A stretch of DNA of 64,000 bases from Desulfarculales bacterium UBA696 (GCA_002298995.1 DBMO01000072.1:186001-250000), one strand, 5' to 3'. Positions 42,238 to 51,291 are shown, numbered from the stretch's first letter. The notes: a model not told the origin generated them from the letters alone. Translations and numbers: made by a program.

Positions 42238-42282
42238 CGTGGGGTGGGCACAACGCTTTCGTTCGCAGGTGCTCACGATAAA
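42238..42282. repeat. Diverged GTGGGGTGGGCAC hairpin copy
   Basis: GTGGGGTGGGCAC at 42238-42250 faces the partial complement GTGCTCAC at 42269-42276. This looks like a worn copy of the repeat at 32558, lying between the two permease genes. Confidence 0.4.
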
Positions 42283-42311
42283 AATTAAGACAAGGGACAT
42301 CGGCTTTTATA

Positions 42312-43391
42312 ATGAGCGATCCTGCAAAACTCATAGATCTCGGGACAGTCGAAAACGAACTCCTCTTTAAAAAAGAGGTTCCGCAAACCTACTGGAGAAT
42401 GGTCAGCTATTACTTCAAAAAGAACAAGCTGGCGGTGATGGGATTGTGGATTACATTATTTTTGTTTTTTGTCGCCATTTTTGCCCCTCTTCTGGCGAAT
42501 GACCGGCCAATTATTTTCTATTCCAATGGGTCGGTATACTTTCCCGTATTCTCAGGGGCAGAGAAAATTGGCGATTTTGTTTGGAAGGACCTTAAGAGAG
42601 AGCGGCCGCTCATTTTCCAGCACATCACCGGAAAAGAAGATGCCTACGCGATTTGGCCCGTGGTGCCATACTCGCCGACCGAATACAACCTGCTCGACTT
42701 TCTATCCGCGCCCACCGCTGCCCACTGGTTTGGAACGGACGATAACGGGCGCGATGTATTGAGCCGAATGATCCACGGCGCGCGGATATCACTATCGGTT
42801 GGCTTTGTAGCTGTGGGAATCGCGCTGATTATCGGAATTTTTCTGGGTGCGCTAGCCGGCTTTTTCGGCGGATGGACCGATACGGTCATAAGCCGCCTGG
42901 TCGAGATAATGCTGACCATCCCGACCTTTTTCCTGATTATTGCGATAATCGCTTTTCTCCCGCCCAGCATCTACAATATCATGATAGTTATAGGCCTTAC
43001 GGGTTGGACGGGGGTTGCAAGGTTTGTCCGAGCCGAGTTCCTGAAGCTCAAACAACTGGACTTCATAACAGCCCTTCGAGCGCTCGGAGCATCGAACCGC
43101 CGGATAATTTTCCTGCACATGCTGCCGAACGCCATGGCCCCCGTTCTGGTCTCAGCTGTATTCGGAATAGCGGGTGCGATCCTGACCGAGTCCAGTCTCA
43201 GTTTCCTGGGCTTCGGGGTGCCGCCTCCGACCCCGAGTTGGGGTGACATTTTGTCCCAGAGTCGCGACTATATCGAATTTGCGTGGTGGCTCACGGTTTT
43301 TCCAGGCTTGGCGATATTTATGAGCATCACGGCTTATAACCTCGTGGGGGAGGGCCTTCGCGACGCCATGGACCCGAAACTGTTCAGGTAA
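42312..43391 (+). CDS. ABC transporter permease, DppC/OppC type
   Basis: 359 aa. N-terminal cytoplasmic stretch, first helix (LWITLFLFFVAIFAPLL), a large periplasmic loop of about 90 residues, HWFGTDDNGRDVLSRMIHGARISLSVGFVAVG, and the EAA-loop region DFITALRALGASNRRIIFLHMLPN. SFLGFGVPPPTPSWG near the end is typical of DppC. The stop is 8 bases from xseA, so the transcript may continue into the xseA-rlmH genes. Confidence 0.94.
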   Translation: MSDPAKLIDLGTVENELLFKKEVPQTYWRMVSYYFKKNKLAVMGLWITLFLFFVAIFAPLLANDRPIIFYSNGSVYFPVFSGAEKIGDFVWKDLKRERPLIFQHITGKEDAYAIWPVVPYSPTEYNLLDFLSAPTAAHWFGTDDNGRDVLSRMIHGARISLSVGFVAVGIALIIGIFLGALAGFFGGWTDTVISRLVEIMLTIPTFFLIIAIIAFLPPSIYNIMIVIGLTGWTGVARFVRAEFLKLKQLDFITALRALGASNRRIIFLHMLPNAMAPVLVSAVFGIAGAILTESSLSFLGFGVPPPTPSWGDILSQSRDYIEFAWWLTVFPGLAIFMSITAYNLVGEGLRDAMDPKLFR

Positions 43392-43399
43392 ACTAACGC

Positions 43400-44770
43400 A
43401 TGCTCCTGCCATATCATGACGAAGAGAGCGGAATCCTTACAGTAAGCAGGCTAAATCAGCAGATCAAAACACTGCTGGAGTCGCACTTTCCTTTCGTCTG
43501 GGTCCAGGGCGAAATATCCAACTTCCGTGTCCCTTCTTCGGGACATTTTTATTTTACCCTGAAGGACGAACGCAGCCAGATTTCGGCCGTTTTCTTTCGC
43601 CAGCAGAACAGGTTCCTTAGGTTCCTGCCGCAGGCAGGAATGCAAGTGATCTGCCAGGCGCGCGTGGGCGTATATGAGCCCAAGGGCGAATACCAGGTCA
43701 TCGTGGAAGTTATGGAACCGGCCGGGGTCGGCGCACTACAGCTAGCATTCGAGCAGCTGAAGAAAAAGCTCGAAGCCGAGGGACTCTTCGATCAGGCGCG
43801 CAAAAAACCGCTTCCCTTATGCCCTCAAAACGTCTGCATTGTAACTTCACGGACCGGGGCGGCGATCAGGGACATACTTAAGATATTCCAGCGAAGCCCA
43901 TACCCGATTTCGGCCACGATCCTTCCCGTTGCCGTTCAGGGACCTGACGCGCGCTTCGAGATAACCGAGGCAATCGAGGCCGCAAACAATCTTTCCCGGA
44001 TTCATGAGTGGGACCTGATGATAGTAACCAGGGGCGGGGGCAGCATCGAGGACCTGTGGCCCTTCAATGAAGAGATGGTCGCAAGGGCGATTGCGGGTTC
44101 CTCTATCCCAACTATCTCCGCGGTCGGGCACGAAATAGATTTTACCATAAGCGATCTTGCGGCAGACCTGCGCATGCCGACCCCGAGCGCCGCTGCCCAG
44201 TGGGTCGTGGGGGGCCTCGAAAAGTTCCACCGCGACCTTCACGGCTGCCGGGACCGCATGGCCCAGGTCGTGAGGCAAAGGGTGGACACACTTTATCTGA
44301 AGCTGAAGTTTCTCGGAAGCCGGATAATTCACCCCCAAAGGCGGCTCGAAGACCTCAGGCTGCTGCTCGATGACAGGCTCGAACGCATTGAGCGGGCGAT
44401 TAATCGCAGGATCGAGAAATGCTCGACGCTGTGCGCTCATCTTGGCGACAGACTGCTCTATCTAAACCCGGATGCCCAAATCCAAAGGCGTCGCGCGGAG
44501 TTAAACCGGGAGTGCAAGGAATTGATGCTGCAGCAGCAAAGGATTTTTGACGGCTGCCGGCTGGAATTCGAGCAGGCAGCATCGCGGCTGGAGGCACTCA
44601 GTCCTCTCGGCGTGCTAAACCGCGGGTATTCGATAACGTACAAGGCGGCGGGGCGGAAATTAGTGAGAAAATTTAGCGAAGTCGCGCCGGGGGAAAAGGT
44701 TATGGTTCAACTGGCCGATGGGCTGCTGGAGTGCTGCGTGGAGAGTTCGCGCGCCGATGATGAAAGGTGA
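43400..44770 (+). CDS. xseA: Exodeoxyribonuclease VII large subunit
   Basis: Degrades single-stranded DNA to oligonucleotides in both directions with XseB. 456 aa: an OB-fold N-terminal domain (FPFVWVQGEISNFRVPSSGHFYFTLKDE, about 30-60), the catalytic domain with VTSRTGAAIRDI, TRGGGSIEDLWPFN and ISAVGHEIDFTISDLAADLRMPTPSAAAQ, and a long coiled-coil C-terminus (about 285-400) that binds XseB. The stop lies five bases before the start chosen for xseB. Confidence 0.96.
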   Translation: MLLPYHDEESGILTVSRLNQQIKTLLESHFPFVWVQGEISNFRVPSSGHFYFTLKDERSQISAVFFRQQNRFLRFLPQAGMQVICQARVGVYEPKGEYQVIVEVMEPAGVGALQLAFEQLKKKLEAEGLFDQARKKPLPLCPQNVCIVTSRTGAAIRDILKIFQRSPYPISATILPVAVQGPDARFEITEAIEAANNLSRIHEWDLMIVTRGGGSIEDLWPFNEEMVARAIAGSSIPTISAVGHEIDFTISDLAADLRMPTPSAAAQWVVGGLEKFHRDLHGCRDRMAQVVRQRVDTLYLKLKFLGSRIIHPQRRLEDLRLLLDDRLERIERAINRRIEKCSTLCAHLGDRLLYLNPDAQIQRRRAELNRECKELMLQQQRIFDGCRLEFEQAASRLEALSPLGVLNRGYSITYKAAGRKLVRKFSEVAPGEKVMVQLADGLLECCVESSRADDER

Positions 44771-44775
44771 TTTCC

Positions 44776-45030
44776 GTGGCAAAGAAGAAAAGCGACCAGT
44801 TCGAGGATGCGTTGAAGAAGCTCCAGGAAATCGTGGAAAAGCTCGAAAAGGGGGACCTTCCGCTCGAAGAGGCAATGGAGTGTTTTTCGGAGGGAATGAA
44901 GCTTGCCCATTTCTGCCACAAGAAACTCGAGGAGGCGGATAGCAAGGTGCGGATGCTTGTCAAAGATCAACAGGGAGGTTGGGCCTCCGCCCCTTTCGAG
45001 ACTCCGCCGGGCGAAGGGGACCGGGAGTAA
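44776..45030 (+). CDS. xseB: Exodeoxyribonuclease VII small subunit
   Basis: 84 aa from a GTG at 44776, with GAAAGG 8 bases upstream; another GTG at 44767 is in frame and overlaps xseA by 4 bases. Family features: FEDALKKLQEIVEKLEKGDLPLEEAM then MKLAHFCHKKLEEADSKV, the small two-helix bundle that binds XseA. It has a longer-than-usual polar C-terminal tail (about 15 residues). Confidence 0.95.
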   Translation: MAKKKSDQFEDALKKLQEIVEKLEKGDLPLEEAMECFSEGMKLAHFCHKKLEEADSKVRMLVKDQQGGWASAPFETPPGEGDRE

Positions 45031-45255
45031 TCACCGGGGCAGATCATTTGCAGTAGAAATTTCCATTGGTCGTTGGTAGTATAGCGCCCCTGAATGGATA
45101 TGCGTTATTTGGGCGGGGCGAACACGGTCTACAGCACTTATTCTATTGATGTCAGCACCAATTTCATTTCATGTTTCCGCACGGGGTGGATGGACCGGGA
45201 GGCTGATGGGCAATCCGCACCCTCAGGCCTAATCTTTTTGATAGGACAGGCGCTT

Positions 45256-46152
45256 ATGCCGGAGTTCAATCTGAAAGCTTATCTAGCAGAGCGAAAACAG
45301 CTCATTGACGCAGCGCTGGAAAAGATTTTTCCTGTTCCAGCCGGGCTTCAAAAACAGGTATTGGAGGCCGCTCGGTACAGTCTTTTTGCTGGCGGGAAGC
45401 GGCTGAGACCGATTCTTTGCCTCGCAGCGGCGGACGTTGCCGGCGGAGCGCTCGATCCCGTTTTTCCGGCTGCCTGTGCGCTCGAAATGATACATACCTA
45501 CTCGCTGATTCACGATGATCTGCCCGCGATGGATGATGACGATTTTCGCCGCGGCGTGCCGACAAACCACAAGGTTTACGGAGAGGCAATTGCCGTTCTC
45601 GCTGGAGACGCGCTGCTGACCGAAGCTTTCGAATTCCTTGCTGCCAGCGCCGATGATGGTGTCGCTGCCGAGAAGGTCATCGAGGTTATCCGCATCATGG
45701 TCAAGGCCGCGGGCTACAGGGGAATGATAGGCGGCCAGGTTATCGACCTGGAATGTGAAAACCGGAAGGTGGATCTGGCGACTGTCGAATACATGCACAT
45801 CCATAAAACGGGCGCCTTGCTCTCAGCCTCGCTCGAAATCGGCGCGATTCTGGGGGGCGGCGATTCATCGCTCATAAATTCTATGCGAAACTTCGGCCAT
45901 CACTTCGGTTTGGCTTTCCAGATCACCGATGACCTGCTCGATGTAGAAGGAGACGCCGCGGTAATGGGCAAAAAGCCCGGGTCCGATGCCGCGAAAAATA
46001 AAATGACCTATCCTGCGTTGCTCGGTTTAGTGCAATCGAGGGAAGCGGCTCGCGAACACGTCGATCAGGCACTCCTTGGCGTGGCCCCTTTCGGCGAAGC
46101 GGCTGAACCTCTGCGGGCCATCGCACGGTATCTTTTGGCTCGGAAGGCATGA
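45256..46152 (+). CDS. ispA: Polyprenyl (farnesyl/geranylgeranyl) diphosphate synthase
   Basis: Builds C15 or C20 prenyl diphosphate from DMAPP and IPP. 298 aa from the ATG at 45256 (MPEFNLKAYL); a longer frame from 45094 lacks homology. Seen: GGKRLRPIL, the first aspartate-rich motif DDLPAMDDDDFRRG (the bacterial FARM form with two inserted residues), GGQVIDLECE, and the second motif TDDLLDVEGD. It sits between xseB and dxs, the classic order. The IspH-UbiA protein in the same window is a possible consumer and supplier in the same pathway. Confidence 0.94.
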   Translation: MPEFNLKAYLAERKQLIDAALEKIFPVPAGLQKQVLEAARYSLFAGGKRLRPILCLAAADVAGGALDPVFPAACALEMIHTYSLIHDDLPAMDDDDFRRGVPTNHKVYGEAIAVLAGDALLTEAFEFLAASADDGVAAEKVIEVIRIMVKAAGYRGMIGGQVIDLECENRKVDLATVEYMHIHKTGALLSASLEIGAILGGGDSSLINSMRNFGHHFGLAFQITDDLLDVEGDAAVMGKKPGSDAAKNKMTYPALLGLVQSREAAREHVDQALLGVAPFGEAAEPLRAIARYLLARKA

Positions 46153-46166
46153 GATTGCAAAAATCA

Positions 46167-46195
46167 TTGACTTGGACGAAGAATTTGCATTTATT
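46167..46195 (+). promoter_or_regulatory. Candidate sigma-70 promoter before dxs
   Basis: TTGACT (46167-46172) and TTTATT (46190-46195) with a 17-base spacer match the consensus in 5 and 4 of 6 positions. This would give dxs its own start about 35 bases before its TTG, in addition to read-through from ispA. Confidence 0.4.
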
Positions 46196-46234
46196 AGTGT
46201 GGGGCAGAAGTAGAAGTAAGTCAGGAGGAGAGGG

Positions 46235-48181
46235 TTGAAATCTAAAAAAGAGGCTAAGGGAAAGGGTCTGCTTTCCCAGATAGAGTCCCCTTGCCAAGTC
46301 AGGCTCCTGTCTCAAGAGCAACTCCAGGAGCTGGCTCAGGAAATTCGGGAACGCATAATCGAGGTCGTCTCGAAAAACGGCGGACACCTCGCACCCAACC
46401 TCGGAGTTGTTGAACTCTCCATTGCCTTGCACTACGTCTTCGACGCCGCACACGACCGCATAATATGGGACGTTGGCCACCAGGCCTATGCCCATAAACT
46501 GCTCACCGGAAGGCAATCCCAATTTGATACCCTCCGCCAGTTCGACGGCATCAGCGGCTTTCCCAAACGCAATGAAAGCCGATATGACGCATTTAATACA
46601 GGCCACTCGGGCACATCCATATCCGCGGCACTCGGAATGACGGTTGCACACAGTCTCAAGCGCAGCAACGCGCGCGCCATAGCCGTGATCGGCGACGGCA
46701 GCATGACCGGCGGCATGGCCTTCGAGGCCATGAACCATGCTGGAGATTTGGCAAAAAATTTGATTATCGTTTTAAACGATAACGAAATGTCGATCTCGCC
46801 AAACGTTGGGGCTCTATCTTCGTATCTTAGCAGGAAGCTCTCGGGAAAGACGCTCATGTACGTAAAGCGCGAGACCGAGAACTTCCTCAAATCGATGCAC
46901 GGCCTGGGAAGCAACCTTCTTCAGGTACTGCGGCGCAGCGTGGATTCGCTCATTAGCTTCTTTACCCCGGGAATGCTCTTTCAGGCGCTCGAGATTCACT
47001 ATATCGGCCCTATCAACGGGCACCGGATAGATAAGGTAATCGATGCGCTCCAGACGGCACGCGAGGTTGACGGCCCCGTGCTGATCCATGTGCTGACGCG
47101 CAAGGGCCTTGGGTATGAACCCGCCGAGAAGGACCCGACCAGTTTCCACGGAGTTGGGCCGTTCGACCCAGCAACGGGCAAGAGCAGCAATGGCGGTGGG
47201 GGGGGTATTTCTTACACGAAGGTCTTCGGCATGGCGATGAAAAAGCTCGCCGACGCAGACCCGAAAATAGTCGGCATAACCGCTGCCATGCTTCAGGGAA
47301 CAGGTCTGGACTGCTTTGCTGAAAAATATCCCGATCGTTTCTTCGACGTGGGTATTGCCGAGCAGCACGCGGTGACTTTTGCGGCGGGGCTTGCAGCCGA
47401 AGGATTCAAGCCGGTGGTGGCCGTCTATTCGACCTTCCTTCAGCGTGCATACGACCAGATTTTGCATGACGTCTGCCTTCAGAACCTTCCAGTAACATTC
47501 GCTATGGACCGTGGAGGTATAGTTGGGGAGGACGGCCCGACTCATCACGGTATGTTCGACATGTCGTTTCTGCGCTGCATTCCGAACATGGTGCTGATGG
47601 CTCCAAAGGATGAAAACGAACTTCAGCACATGCTCAAGACCGCTATAGACCACAATGGTCCGGCTGCGGTGCGATACCCGAGGGGTAGCGGCATCGGGGT
47701 GGAACTCGACCAGGAACTGCAGGCTCTGCCCATAGGTAAAGGCGAAGTCGTTCGCGAAGGCAAGGACGTGCTGATAGTTGCAATCGGTTCGACTGTCCAG
47801 AGCGCAATCGAAGCATCGGAAAAGCTCGAGCAGGACGGCATAGGTGCCGCGGTAATAAACGCCCGATTCATAAAACCGCTTGACGCCGAACTAATCCTCT
47901 CCTGGGGCCGCAAGACAGGCATGGTTATTACAGTTGAAGAAAACGCGCTGCAGGGAGGTTTCGGCAGTGCTGTTCTGGAACTTTTCCAGGAAGAGGGATT
48001 TATTCCGAAAGCGTTCACCCGCCTTGGTGTTGCGGATGAATTCATCCCCCACGGCGAACAGGCCTTTCTTAGAAATCAATGCGGAATCGACAGCGAAGCA
48101 ATCGAAAAAGCCGCACAGCGGATGATCGAATCCCGCCATGGCAAAATTCTTCACGCGATTGGACAAACTGGTCGTAGATAA
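46235..48181 (+). CDS. dxs: 1-deoxy-D-xylulose-5-phosphate synthase
   Basis: First step of the MEP isoprenoid pathway: pyruvate plus glyceraldehyde 3-phosphate, with thiamine diphosphate. 648 aa from a TTG start that has a strong AGGAGGAGAGGG in front. Markers: GHLAPNLGVVELSIALHYVFD, WDVGHQAYAHKLLTGR, the ThDP loop GDGSMTGGMAFEAMNHAG, AEQHAVTFAAGLA and EDGPTHHGMFD. The last 44 bases overlap tlyA in another frame. Confidence 0.96.
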   Translation: MKSKKEAKGKGLLSQIESPCQVRLLSQEQLQELAQEIRERIIEVVSKNGGHLAPNLGVVELSIALHYVFDAAHDRIIWDVGHQAYAHKLLTGRQSQFDTLRQFDGISGFPKRNESRYDAFNTGHSGTSISAALGMTVAHSLKRSNARAIAVIGDGSMTGGMAFEAMNHAGDLAKNLIIVLNDNEMSISPNVGALSSYLSRKLSGKTLMYVKRETENFLKSMHGLGSNLLQVLRRSVDSLISFFTPGMLFQALEIHYIGPINGHRIDKVIDALQTAREVDGPVLIHVLTRKGLGYEPAEKDPTSFHGVGPFDPATGKSSNGGGGGISYTKVFGMAMKKLADADPKIVGITAAMLQGTGLDCFAEKYPDRFFDVGIAEQHAVTFAAGLAAEGFKPVVAVYSTFLQRAYDQILHDVCLQNLPVTFAMDRGGIVGEDGPTHHGMFDMSFLRCIPNMVLMAPKDENELQHMLKTAIDHNGPAAVRYPRGSGIGVELDQELQALPIGKGEVVREGKDVLIVAIGSTVQSAIEASEKLEQDGIGAAVINARFIKPLDAELILSWGRKTGMVITVEENALQGGFGSAVLELFQEEGFIPKAFTRLGVADEFIPHGEQAFLRNQCGIDSEAIEKAAQRMIESRHGKILHAIGQTGRR

Positions 48182-48890
48182 AGGTTTGGCTCCAACTCGC
48201 GAACGCGCACAGGCTCTCATTCTCGCCGCTAAAGTCCAGGTAGACGGGCGCATTTTGACCAAAGCCGGCCAAAAGGTGGCCGAGGGCGCTGAAGTACACG
48301 TTCTCGGAGAGGCCATTCCGTATGTCAGCAGGGGAGGGCTGAAGCTCGAACACGCCATCCGGACATTTGCAATAGATGTTTCCGGGCGTGTAGCCATCGA
48401 CGTTGGGGCTTCAACCGGCGGGTTCACTGACTGCTTGCTTTCGTTCGGCGCAAAGCGAGTTTATTCGGTCGATGTGGGATACGGGCAGCTTGCTCTAAAG
48501 TTGAGAAACGATCCAAGGGTGGTTGTGCTGGAGCGGGAAAATATCCGGTATATGGCATCAGATCTCGTTCCGGAAAGGGTGCAGATCGCCACCGTTGACG
48601 CTTCATTTATTTCTCTAAGGCTCGTAATTCCCGCCGTGATTAAATTTCTCGATCCCGAGGCTCTCCTGGTGTGTCTTATCAAACCACAGTTCGAAGCCGG
48701 GCGCGAAGAGGCAGCAAAAGGAGCGGGCGTAATCCGCGATCCCCTGATTCACGAGCGGGTGTGCATGTCCGTATCTGAGTTTACTCGCAATCAGGGCTTT
48801 GAGGTGCTCGGCGTCATTTCTTCTCCCATCATCGGGCCAAAAGGGAATAAGGAATTCCTGATGGCTGCCCGCTATACCTCACTCAAGTGA
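48138..48890 (+). CDS. tlyA: TlyA-type rRNA 2'-O-methyltransferase
   Basis: 250 aa. An S4 RNA-binding domain (RLDKLVVDKGLAPTRERAQALI, about 7-60) and an FtsJ-type SAM-binding methyltransferase domain with AIDVGASTGGFTDCLL and YSVDVGYGQLALKLR. In Mycobacterium TlyA methylates C1409 of 16S and C1920 of 23S rRNA. The S4 homology begins so near the ATG at 48138 that the 44-base overlap with dxs cannot be avoided by choosing a later start. rlmH follows with a 4-base overlap. Confidence 0.93.
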   Translation: MAKFFTRLDKLVVDKGLAPTRERAQALILAAKVQVDGRILTKAGQKVAEGAEVHVLGEAIPYVSRGGLKLEHAIRTFAIDVSGRVAIDVGASTGGFTDCLLSFGAKRVYSVDVGYGQLALKLRNDPRVVVLERENIRYMASDLVPERVQIATVDASFISLRLVIPAVIKFLDPEALLVCLIKPQFEAGREEAAKGAGVIRDPLIHERVCMSVSEFTRNQGFEVLGVISSPIIGPKGNKEFLMAARYTSLK

Positions 48891-49366
48891 AATATCCGCT
48901 AAGACTTCATCTTGTATTTGTCGGGAAAACCGGCTTTGGCGACATCGAATCTGCAATTGGCCGCTATATCGAGCGCCTGGGCCACTACTGCACCGTACAG
49001 GTCCATCATGTGAAAGCCGAAAAAATAAGTGGGGGATTGAGCGGCGATCTGGTCAAAGCGCGCGAGGGAGAACGCATTGCAAAGCTTGTGAAAGGGGGAC
49101 ACCTTGCCGTGCTTGACCAAGGCGGCCGCGAGATGGATTCTACCGGGCTTGCCAAATTCATGAGTAAGATTATGGACTCGGGCACGTCTGATATATGGCT
49201 GGCAATCGGCGGTCCTGTCGGACTGGCGCCGGAACTCGTTAAGGGCGCGGATAGTGTCATCTCGCTTTCCAGGATGACGCTCGCCCACGATCTGGCTCGC
49301 TTGGTGCTGGTCGAGCAGCTATACCGGGCGTTTACGATACTCGGGGGCGAGCCTTACCACAAATAG
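48887..49366 (+). CDS. rlmH: 23S rRNA (pseudouridine-1915 N3)-methyltransferase
   Basis: SPOUT-fold methyltransferase acting on helix 69. 159 aa, with LAVLDQGGREMDS, WLAIGGPVGLAPELV and the terminal LSRMTLAHDLARLVLVEQLYRAFTILGGEPYHK, which is diagnostic. The GTG start lies in GTGA at the tlyA stop. Next to tlyA this makes an rRNA-methylation pair, both acting near helix 69 of the 23S rRNA if TlyA has its usual targets. Confidence 0.96.
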   Translation: MKYPLRLHLVFVGKTGFGDIESAIGRYIERLGHYCTVQVHHVKAEKISGGLSGDLVKAREGERIAKLVKGGHLAVLDQGGREMDSTGLAKFMSKIMDSGTSDIWLAIGGPVGLAPELVKGADSVISLSRMTLAHDLARLVLVEQLYRAFTILGGEPYHK

Positions 49367-49416
49367 CGGATCGATGTTTCGACGTGGAGGGATTTTTGTC
49401 TTTCACGAACCAAAAT

Positions 49417-49478
49417 GTGGGGCAGGCTTTCAGGCGTGCCTCCGCACTCTAGGAAGGCGGGCCTGAGAGACGCCCCAC
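49417..49478. terminator. Imperfect long inverted repeat between convergent rlmH and nfu
   Basis: GTGGGGC (49417-49423) and GCCCCAC (49472-49478) pair perfectly; inside, CTTTCAGGC faces GCCTGAGAG with one mismatch, giving about 17 pairs overall. Placed midway between two converging genes it probably ends both transcripts. The GTGGGGC wording links it loosely with the hairpin family at 32558. Confidence 0.55.
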
Positions 49479-49503
49479 TATTAGCAGGATTTCTGAGTTA
49501 CAA

Positions 49504-49725
49504 TTATTGAACCGCCACCACTTCGGTGACTTCGGGCACTTCCTGCATCACGATCCGCTCGATGCCGGACTTCAGGGTCATCTGGCTCATCGGGCATCCA
49601 TGGCATGCACCGGTGAGGCGGACCTTCACCACTGTCCCCTCGACTGCTATGAGTTCCACGCTTCCGCCATCTTTTTCGAGCATGGGTCTTATCTTGGCTA
49701 GCGCCGCCTCGACTTTTTCGCGCAT
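49504..49725 (-). CDS. nfu: NifU-like (Nfu) iron-sulfur scaffold
   Basis: 73 aa, the stand-alone C-terminal domain of NifU: LEKDGGSVELIAVEG, then GACHGCPMSQMTLKSGIERI with the CxxC that holds a [4Fe-4S] cluster for transfer to apoproteins. AAGGAG lies 8 bases before the ATG at 49725; the ATG six bases earlier is too close to that site. IspH and the AOR in this window are examples of possible clients (inference). Confidence 0.93.
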   Translation of the reverse strand: MREKVEAALAKIRPMLEKDGGSVELIAVEGTVVKVRLTGACHGCPMSQMTLKSGIERIVMQEVPEVTEVVAVQ

Positions 49726-49946
49726 TTCCATTCTCCTTGGGATTTGAATTTAGATTTTCACTCAAAATAGCAATACGGATCGAAAAGAAAAAGTAAAATT
49801 CAGAGGTCGCTGTATTTTGCTCTATGTGAGGAAGGGCTTTAAGACTTTCGGGGTGGGGAATCGAATTGAAATTTGGCAAGGGTTTAAGTACAATGTCCCA
49901 AAATTCCCGAATATTTACGCTGCCCGAAACGCCGACTGGAGCGAAT

Positions 49947-50486
49947 ATGAGAAAATACCGCCTTGTGGAATGCGTCTCGAAGGAGAAACTCGAAAGGTGC
50001 CTGGACGAACTCTCTTCGCGAATCAATCGGGATTACGAAGGGAAGGACCTCGTATTGATCGGCATTCTGAAGGGAGCGTTCATATTCATGGCCGATCTGG
50101 CCAGGAGGCTCTCATCTCCTGTAACCCTCGATTTCGTGCGGCTATCCAGCTATGGAGACCAGACCGAAACGTGTGGAAACGTCCGGATCACAAAGGATAT
50201 CGAGATCCCGGTCAAAGGGTGTAACGTATTGGTGGTTGAAGACATAGTGGATACAGGAATCACCTTGAACTGGTATCTTGAGCATCTGAGAAGGACCTAT
50301 TGCCCTGAATCCCTGCGGGTTTGCGCTCTGATCGACAAGCACGAACGCCGCCAGGTGGATGTTCCGCTCGACTATGTCGGAATGCGTATGGAAAGCGGAT
50401 TTATAGTTGGCTATGGCCTGGATTTTTCCGAAAACCACAGGAATCTGCCGGCGATACATGAAGTTGTATTTGAAGACACCGAGTAG
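49947..50486 (+). CDS. hpt: Hypoxanthine phosphoribosyltransferase
   Basis: Purine salvage: hypoxanthine or guanine plus PRPP gives IMP or GMP. 179 aa from the ATG at 49947 (GGAG 6 bases upstream); a frame starting at 49866 adds unmatched residues. Seen: LVLIGILKGAFIFMADLARR, DFVRLSSYG, and the PRPP loop VVEDIVDTGITL, followed by VCALIDKHERRQVDV and GFIVGYGLDFSENHRNLP, all typical. Confidence 0.95.
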   Translation: MRKYRLVECVSKEKLERCLDELSSRINRDYEGKDLVLIGILKGAFIFMADLARRLSSPVTLDFVRLSSYGDQTETCGNVRITKDIEIPVKGCNVLVVEDIVDTGITLNWYLEHLRRTYCPESLRVCALIDKHERRQVDVPLDYVGMRMESGFIVGYGLDFSENHRNLPAIHEVVFEDTE

Positions 50487-50532
50487 CCATTGGAAGATTT
50501 CGCCTTTTAGATATTTTGGAGGTTAAGAGTTA

Positions 50533-51291
50533 ATGCCCATCATCGTAATAACCTGCGAGTCATGCGGCGCGCAGTTTCGCCTCGACTCGGCACGGCTTAC
50601 GAAACCTGAAAACAAGGTCCGCTGCACCAAGTGCAGACACGTTTTTTTTGTCGAACGGCCCGATGAGGACTCCCTGATCTATATCGAGGTCTCCGAGGGC
50701 GAGGACGCATTCATCCCGGGATCGATTCCACAACCTGCGGCGGTTGTCGCTCCCGAGGCCCGGAGCTGGTTTAGCGCAAGAACTGCATTATTGTTCCTGC
50801 TGCCGGTTCTTGTCATTGTTGCAACCGCTTTGTACTACACCTCGGAGAGTTCTTTTCTGAGCGGTTCAGCCGGAAAGCCCGCTTCCAAGGAACCGATACA
50901 GCCCATCGTCACGATACTCGACACGGTTCAGGCATTTTACCTTGAAAACGTCCACGTTGGGCAGGTACTTGTAATCGAAGGTGAAGTAATGAATGAATCC
51001 AACAAGCCGGTAAGCTTCGTTCTCATTGAGGGTAAGCTATACGCCAACAACGAAAAGGTGGCGCAGATTCAGCGATGCTATTCAGGCAACAGTCTTACAC
51101 GAAAGGACATCTCCAATCTCAAGCTGAACGAAATTCAAGAGCGGATGATGAACCGCGAAGGAAAAAACCTAAAAAATGTGCGCATTCCGCCAGCTGCAAA
51201 AGTTCCTTTTGTACTGGTCTTTCATAATCTGCCCGAAATCAACACGCTGAGCAACTACACTGTTGACGTTATCAGCTCTAAGTTCGATTAG
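50533..51291 (+). CDS. Membrane protein with N-terminal zinc ribbon (MJ0042/DUF3426 type)
   Basis: 252 aa. An MJ0042-type zinc ribbon with ITCESCGAQFRL and VRCTKCRHVFFV (about 6-40), an acidic linker, one transmembrane helix (TALLFLLPVLVIVATALYY, about 85-103) and a C-terminal domain of the DUF3426 kind (VLVIEGEVMNESNKPV...). Common in delta-proteobacteria; role unknown. The zinc ribbon lies on the cytoplasmic side and the DUF3426 domain in the periplasm if the topology is as drawn. TGGAGG stands before the ATG. Confidence 0.8.
   Translation: MPIIVITCESCGAQFRLDSARLTKPENKVRCTKCRHVFFVERPDEDSLIYIEVSEGEDAFIPGSIPQPAAVVAPEARSWFSARTALLFLLPVLVIVATALYYTSESSFLSGSAGKPASKEPIQPIVTILDTVQAFYLENVHVGQVLVIEGEVMNESNKPVSFVLIEGKLYANNEKVAQIQRCYSGNSLTRKDISNLKLNEIQERMMNREGKNLKNVRIPPAAKVPFVLVFHNLPEINTLSNYTVDVISSKFD

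Noticed and set aside
45094..45255. Longer start for ispA
   Set aside because: The added 54 residues match nothing in the family, and the ATG at 45256 gives the usual N-terminus.
46814..47653. 279-codon minus-strand frame
   Set aside because: Antisense to dxs; no domain.
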